The notes below the pieces were generated by a model that did not search any database, was not told the origin of the DNA, and saw only the letters and a program-made list of their open reading frames with translations. Positions 13,432 to 14,707 of a stretch of 14,707 nt of DNA are shown in pieces. The position numbers and the translations under genes are program-made. The stretch covers positions 1 through 14,707 of the forward strand of contig WFQS01000091.1 of the NCBI GenBank assembly GCA_015486915.1, written 5' to 3'. Each line of letters begins with the position of its first letter. Positions within the stretch are counted from its first letter, which is position 1. This DNA is from Desulfobacteraceae bacterium. GTDB taxonomy: Bacteria > Desulfobacterota > Desulfobacteria > Desulfobacterales > Desulfobacteraceae.

Positions 13432-14211
13432 CTATCTTGTAACACCCCTGTTGGATTTTTCTATAAAATTCATGAAGTTAACTACTTCCGGGATCTGTTC
13501 GACTTCAGCTTTGACACGGTCCGATGCCTGTTTCACGGTAAGGCCGATACGGAAAACAATTCTGTATGCCCTTTTAAGGGCAAGACGTGTTGATTTTGGG
13601 AATTTTTTTCTTTTCAGTCCAACATTGTTGAGCCCGTGAAGGCTTGCGCGGTCTCCTGCTGCAATAACATAAGGGGGAATATCCTTTACAATGGCTGATT
13701 TCCCACCGATATAGGCAAAGTCGCCTATTTTTACAAATTGATGTATGGCGACAAGCCCGCCAATGGTTACATTATCCCCCACTTCAATATGGCCGGCAAG
13801 TGTAGCGTTATTGGCCAGGATCACCTGCTTACCTGTTTTACAGTCATGGGCTATATGGGTATAGGCCATGAGATAATTATCCTCTCCAACCTCTGTAACT
13901 CCCCCCCCAAGTTCCGTTCCACGGTTCATGGTCACAAATTCTCTTATTACAGAACCTCTTCCTATTTTCAGGTAACTTTTTTCACCGTGAAATTTAAGGT
14001 CCTGGGGAGCAGCCCCTATGGAAGCATACTGAAATATTTTACAGTCAGGTCCTATGGTGACATACTGGTCTATGGTTGTATAAGGTCCTATTTCTGTACC
14101 TGAACCAATATAAACGTCACTTTTTACAATTGCATAGGGCCCAATGGTAACATTGGAATCTATCTCGGCTTTGGGGTCTATAATTGCCGTTGGGTGAATC
14201 TGGTGAATCAT
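13432..14211 (-). CDS. lpxA: UDP-N-acetylglucosamine acyltransferase LpxA
   Basis: LpxA is a cytoplasmic homotrimer that transfers a 3-hydroxyacyl chain from ACP to the 3-OH of UDP-GlcNAc, the first step of lipid A synthesis. The N-terminal two thirds are a left-handed beta helix of hexapeptide repeats (IHPTAIIDPKAEID, VTIGPYAIV, VYIGSGTEIGPY). The catalytic His is His122 in THIAHDC, equivalent to E. coli His125. Other family blocks are FREFVTMNRGT-like IREFVTMNRGTELGGGVTEVG and VAIHQFVKIGDFAYIGG. A helical C-terminal domain ends at residue 259, close to the usual 255-270. The start has AGGCGG about 9 bases upstream. It lies 29 bases after lpxD; fabZ, often placed between the two, is absent. 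Confidence 0.97.
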   Translation of the reverse strand: MIHQIHPTAIIDPKAEIDSNVTIGPYAIVKSDVYIGSGTEIGPYTTIDQYVTIGPDCKIFQYASIGAAPQDLKFHGEKSYLKIGRGSVIREFVTMNRGTELGGGVTEVGEDNYLMAYTHIAHDCKTGKQVILANNATLAGHIEVGDNVTIGGLVAIHQFVKIGDFAYIGGKSAIVKDIPPYVIAAGDRASLHGLNNVGLKRKKFPKSTRLALKRAYRIVFRIGLTVKQASDRVKAEVEQIPEVVNFMNFIEKSNRGVTR

Positions 14212-14240
14212 TTACAATTTCCGCCTTATAGAAATATAGT

Positions 14241-14260
14241 TTATTTTTTGGAAGTTCCCT
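14241..14260 (-). repeat. Copy of fold-back element terminus forming the lpxD stop
   Basis: These 20 bases are identical to 10021-10040, the right end of the fold-back element, in the same orientation. On the minus strand they encode the last residues and the TAA of lpxD. An exact 20-mer is unlikely by chance in 15 kb, although the A-rich part lowers the weight. Confidence 0.5.
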
Positions 14261-14707
14261 TACCATCAAAAGGTTTTCCATGGTCATTTTTGACAGACTG
14301 CTCACAGTCTTTTACTCTTCTTTCAAGAGATAATAGTTTTTTTCTTAAATCAGGAAGTCTCGGTATAATGTTTGCGACTTTAAGCCACAGTTTATGGGGC
14401 ATGCCCGGAATACCTGAAACAATTTTTCCCGAAGGAACATTTTCTGTCACCCCGGCTTTAGGCCCCACTATTGAATAATCACCTATTGTAAGGTGACCTG
14501 AGATTCCTGCCTGGCCGGCAATTATCACATTGTTTCCTATTTTTGAACTTCCTGCAATACCAACCTGGGCAACAATAAGGGTGTTTCTGCCAATGATTAC
14601 ATTATGAGCTATGTGCACGAGGTTATCGGTTTTTACGCCTTTCCCGATCCATGTTCTTCCAAATGTGCCCCTGTCAATGGTATTACAGGCACCCTGTCTC
14701 TTATACA
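14241..14707 (-). CDS. lpxD: UDP-3-O-acylglucosamine N-acyltransferase LpxD, 5'-truncated at contig end
   Basis: LpxD adds the N-linked 3-hydroxyacyl chain to UDP-3-O-acyl-glucosamine, the third step of lipid A synthesis. Only the C-terminal part is here. The hexapeptide-repeat core reads [34 protein letters not shown] (His of the IAHNV motif), [25 protein letters not shown] and [21 protein letters not shown] helical tail then follows. The ATG at 14618 is internal. The frame runs to the window edge, but the first few codons (14694-14707) are adapter-like and not genuine LpxD. The last residues GTSKK and the stop (14241-14260) are identical to the terminus of the fold-back element at 9879-10040. 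It heads the lpxD-lpxA-lpxI-lpxB group. Confidence 0.94.
   Translation of the reverse strand, partial: YKRQGACNTIDRGTFGRTWIGKGVKTDNLVHIAHNVIIGRNTLIVAQVGIAGSSKIGNNVIIAGQAGISGHLTIGDYSIVGPKAGVTENVPSGKIVSGIPGMPHKLWLKVANIIPRLPDLRKKLLSLERRVKDCEQSVKNDHGKPFDGKGTSKK
14694..14707. other. Nextera/Tn5 mosaic-end adapter remnant
   Basis: The last 14 bases, CTGTCTCTTATACA, are identical to the start of the Nextera transposase adapter (mosaic end). They lie at the extreme window edge, and the LpxD reading loses its family match exactly there (YKRQ where an I-G-A-N-like segment is expected). This is very probably untrimmed library sequence. Confidence 0.85.

Noticed and set aside
1..14707. CRISPR arrays, tRNA and rRNA genes, phage or defence genes
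   Set aside because: None seen on either strand: no regularly spaced direct repeats beyond the three 10-mers at 12577, and no tRNA-like cloverleaf or rRNA motifs noticed by eye.

Overview
The window looks like a chromosomal contig from an anaerobic deltaproteobacterium of the Desulfobacterales type (Desulfobacteraceae-like). The basis is gene content and protein style: a two-subunit-type glycine dehydrogenase, lipoate genes, an rnfCDGEAB operon with a multi-cluster RnfB, UGA recoding as selenocysteine, and a Gram-negative lipid A cluster. This placement is inference; there is no marker gene. The right edge ends in 14 bases identical to a Nextera/Tn5 mosaic end, so the sequence probably stops at a contig end with untrimmed adapter.

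Layout. (1) 1-3052, plus strand: 3' part of gcvPB, then lipB and lipA. LipB and LipA would attach and build the lipoyl group on GcvH, the partner of the GcvP enzyme. (2) 3053-3489: a gene-free control region with a good sigma70-like promoter, a terminator-like hairpin and further inverted repeats. (3) 3490-9632, plus strand: the complete Rnf complex in the order rnfC-D-G-E-A-B (ion-pumping ferredoxin:NAD+ oxidoreductase). (4) 9633-10163: a convergent intergenic region with two strong hairpins and a 162-bp fold-back (MITE-like) element. (5) 10164-14707, minus strand: a periplasmic amino-acid binding protein (AapJ/BztA type), then lpxB, lpxI, lpxA and a truncated lpxD, the early lipid A pathway in the transcription order lpxD-lpxA-lpxI-lpxB.

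The standout is the Rnf operon. rnfB is interrupted by an in-frame UGA at 8880-8882, exactly at the first cysteine of the conserved N-terminal cluster motif (C-X2-C-X4-C-X17-C). A hairpin with a GG-containing apical loop starts right after it, as in a bacterial SECIS. The simplest reading is a selenocysteine-containing RnfB of 303 residues, not two gene fragments. Three other Rnf subunits are also unusual. RnfA carries an N-terminal lipoprotein signal plus a roughly 95-residue beta-rich, Ig-like domain. RnfE has lost the usual Asn-Cys cysteine expected to ligate the intramembrane [2Fe-2S] cluster. rnfD seems to start at an AUU codon behind a perfect Shine-Dalgarno sequence. Together these suggest a divergent Rnf lineage.
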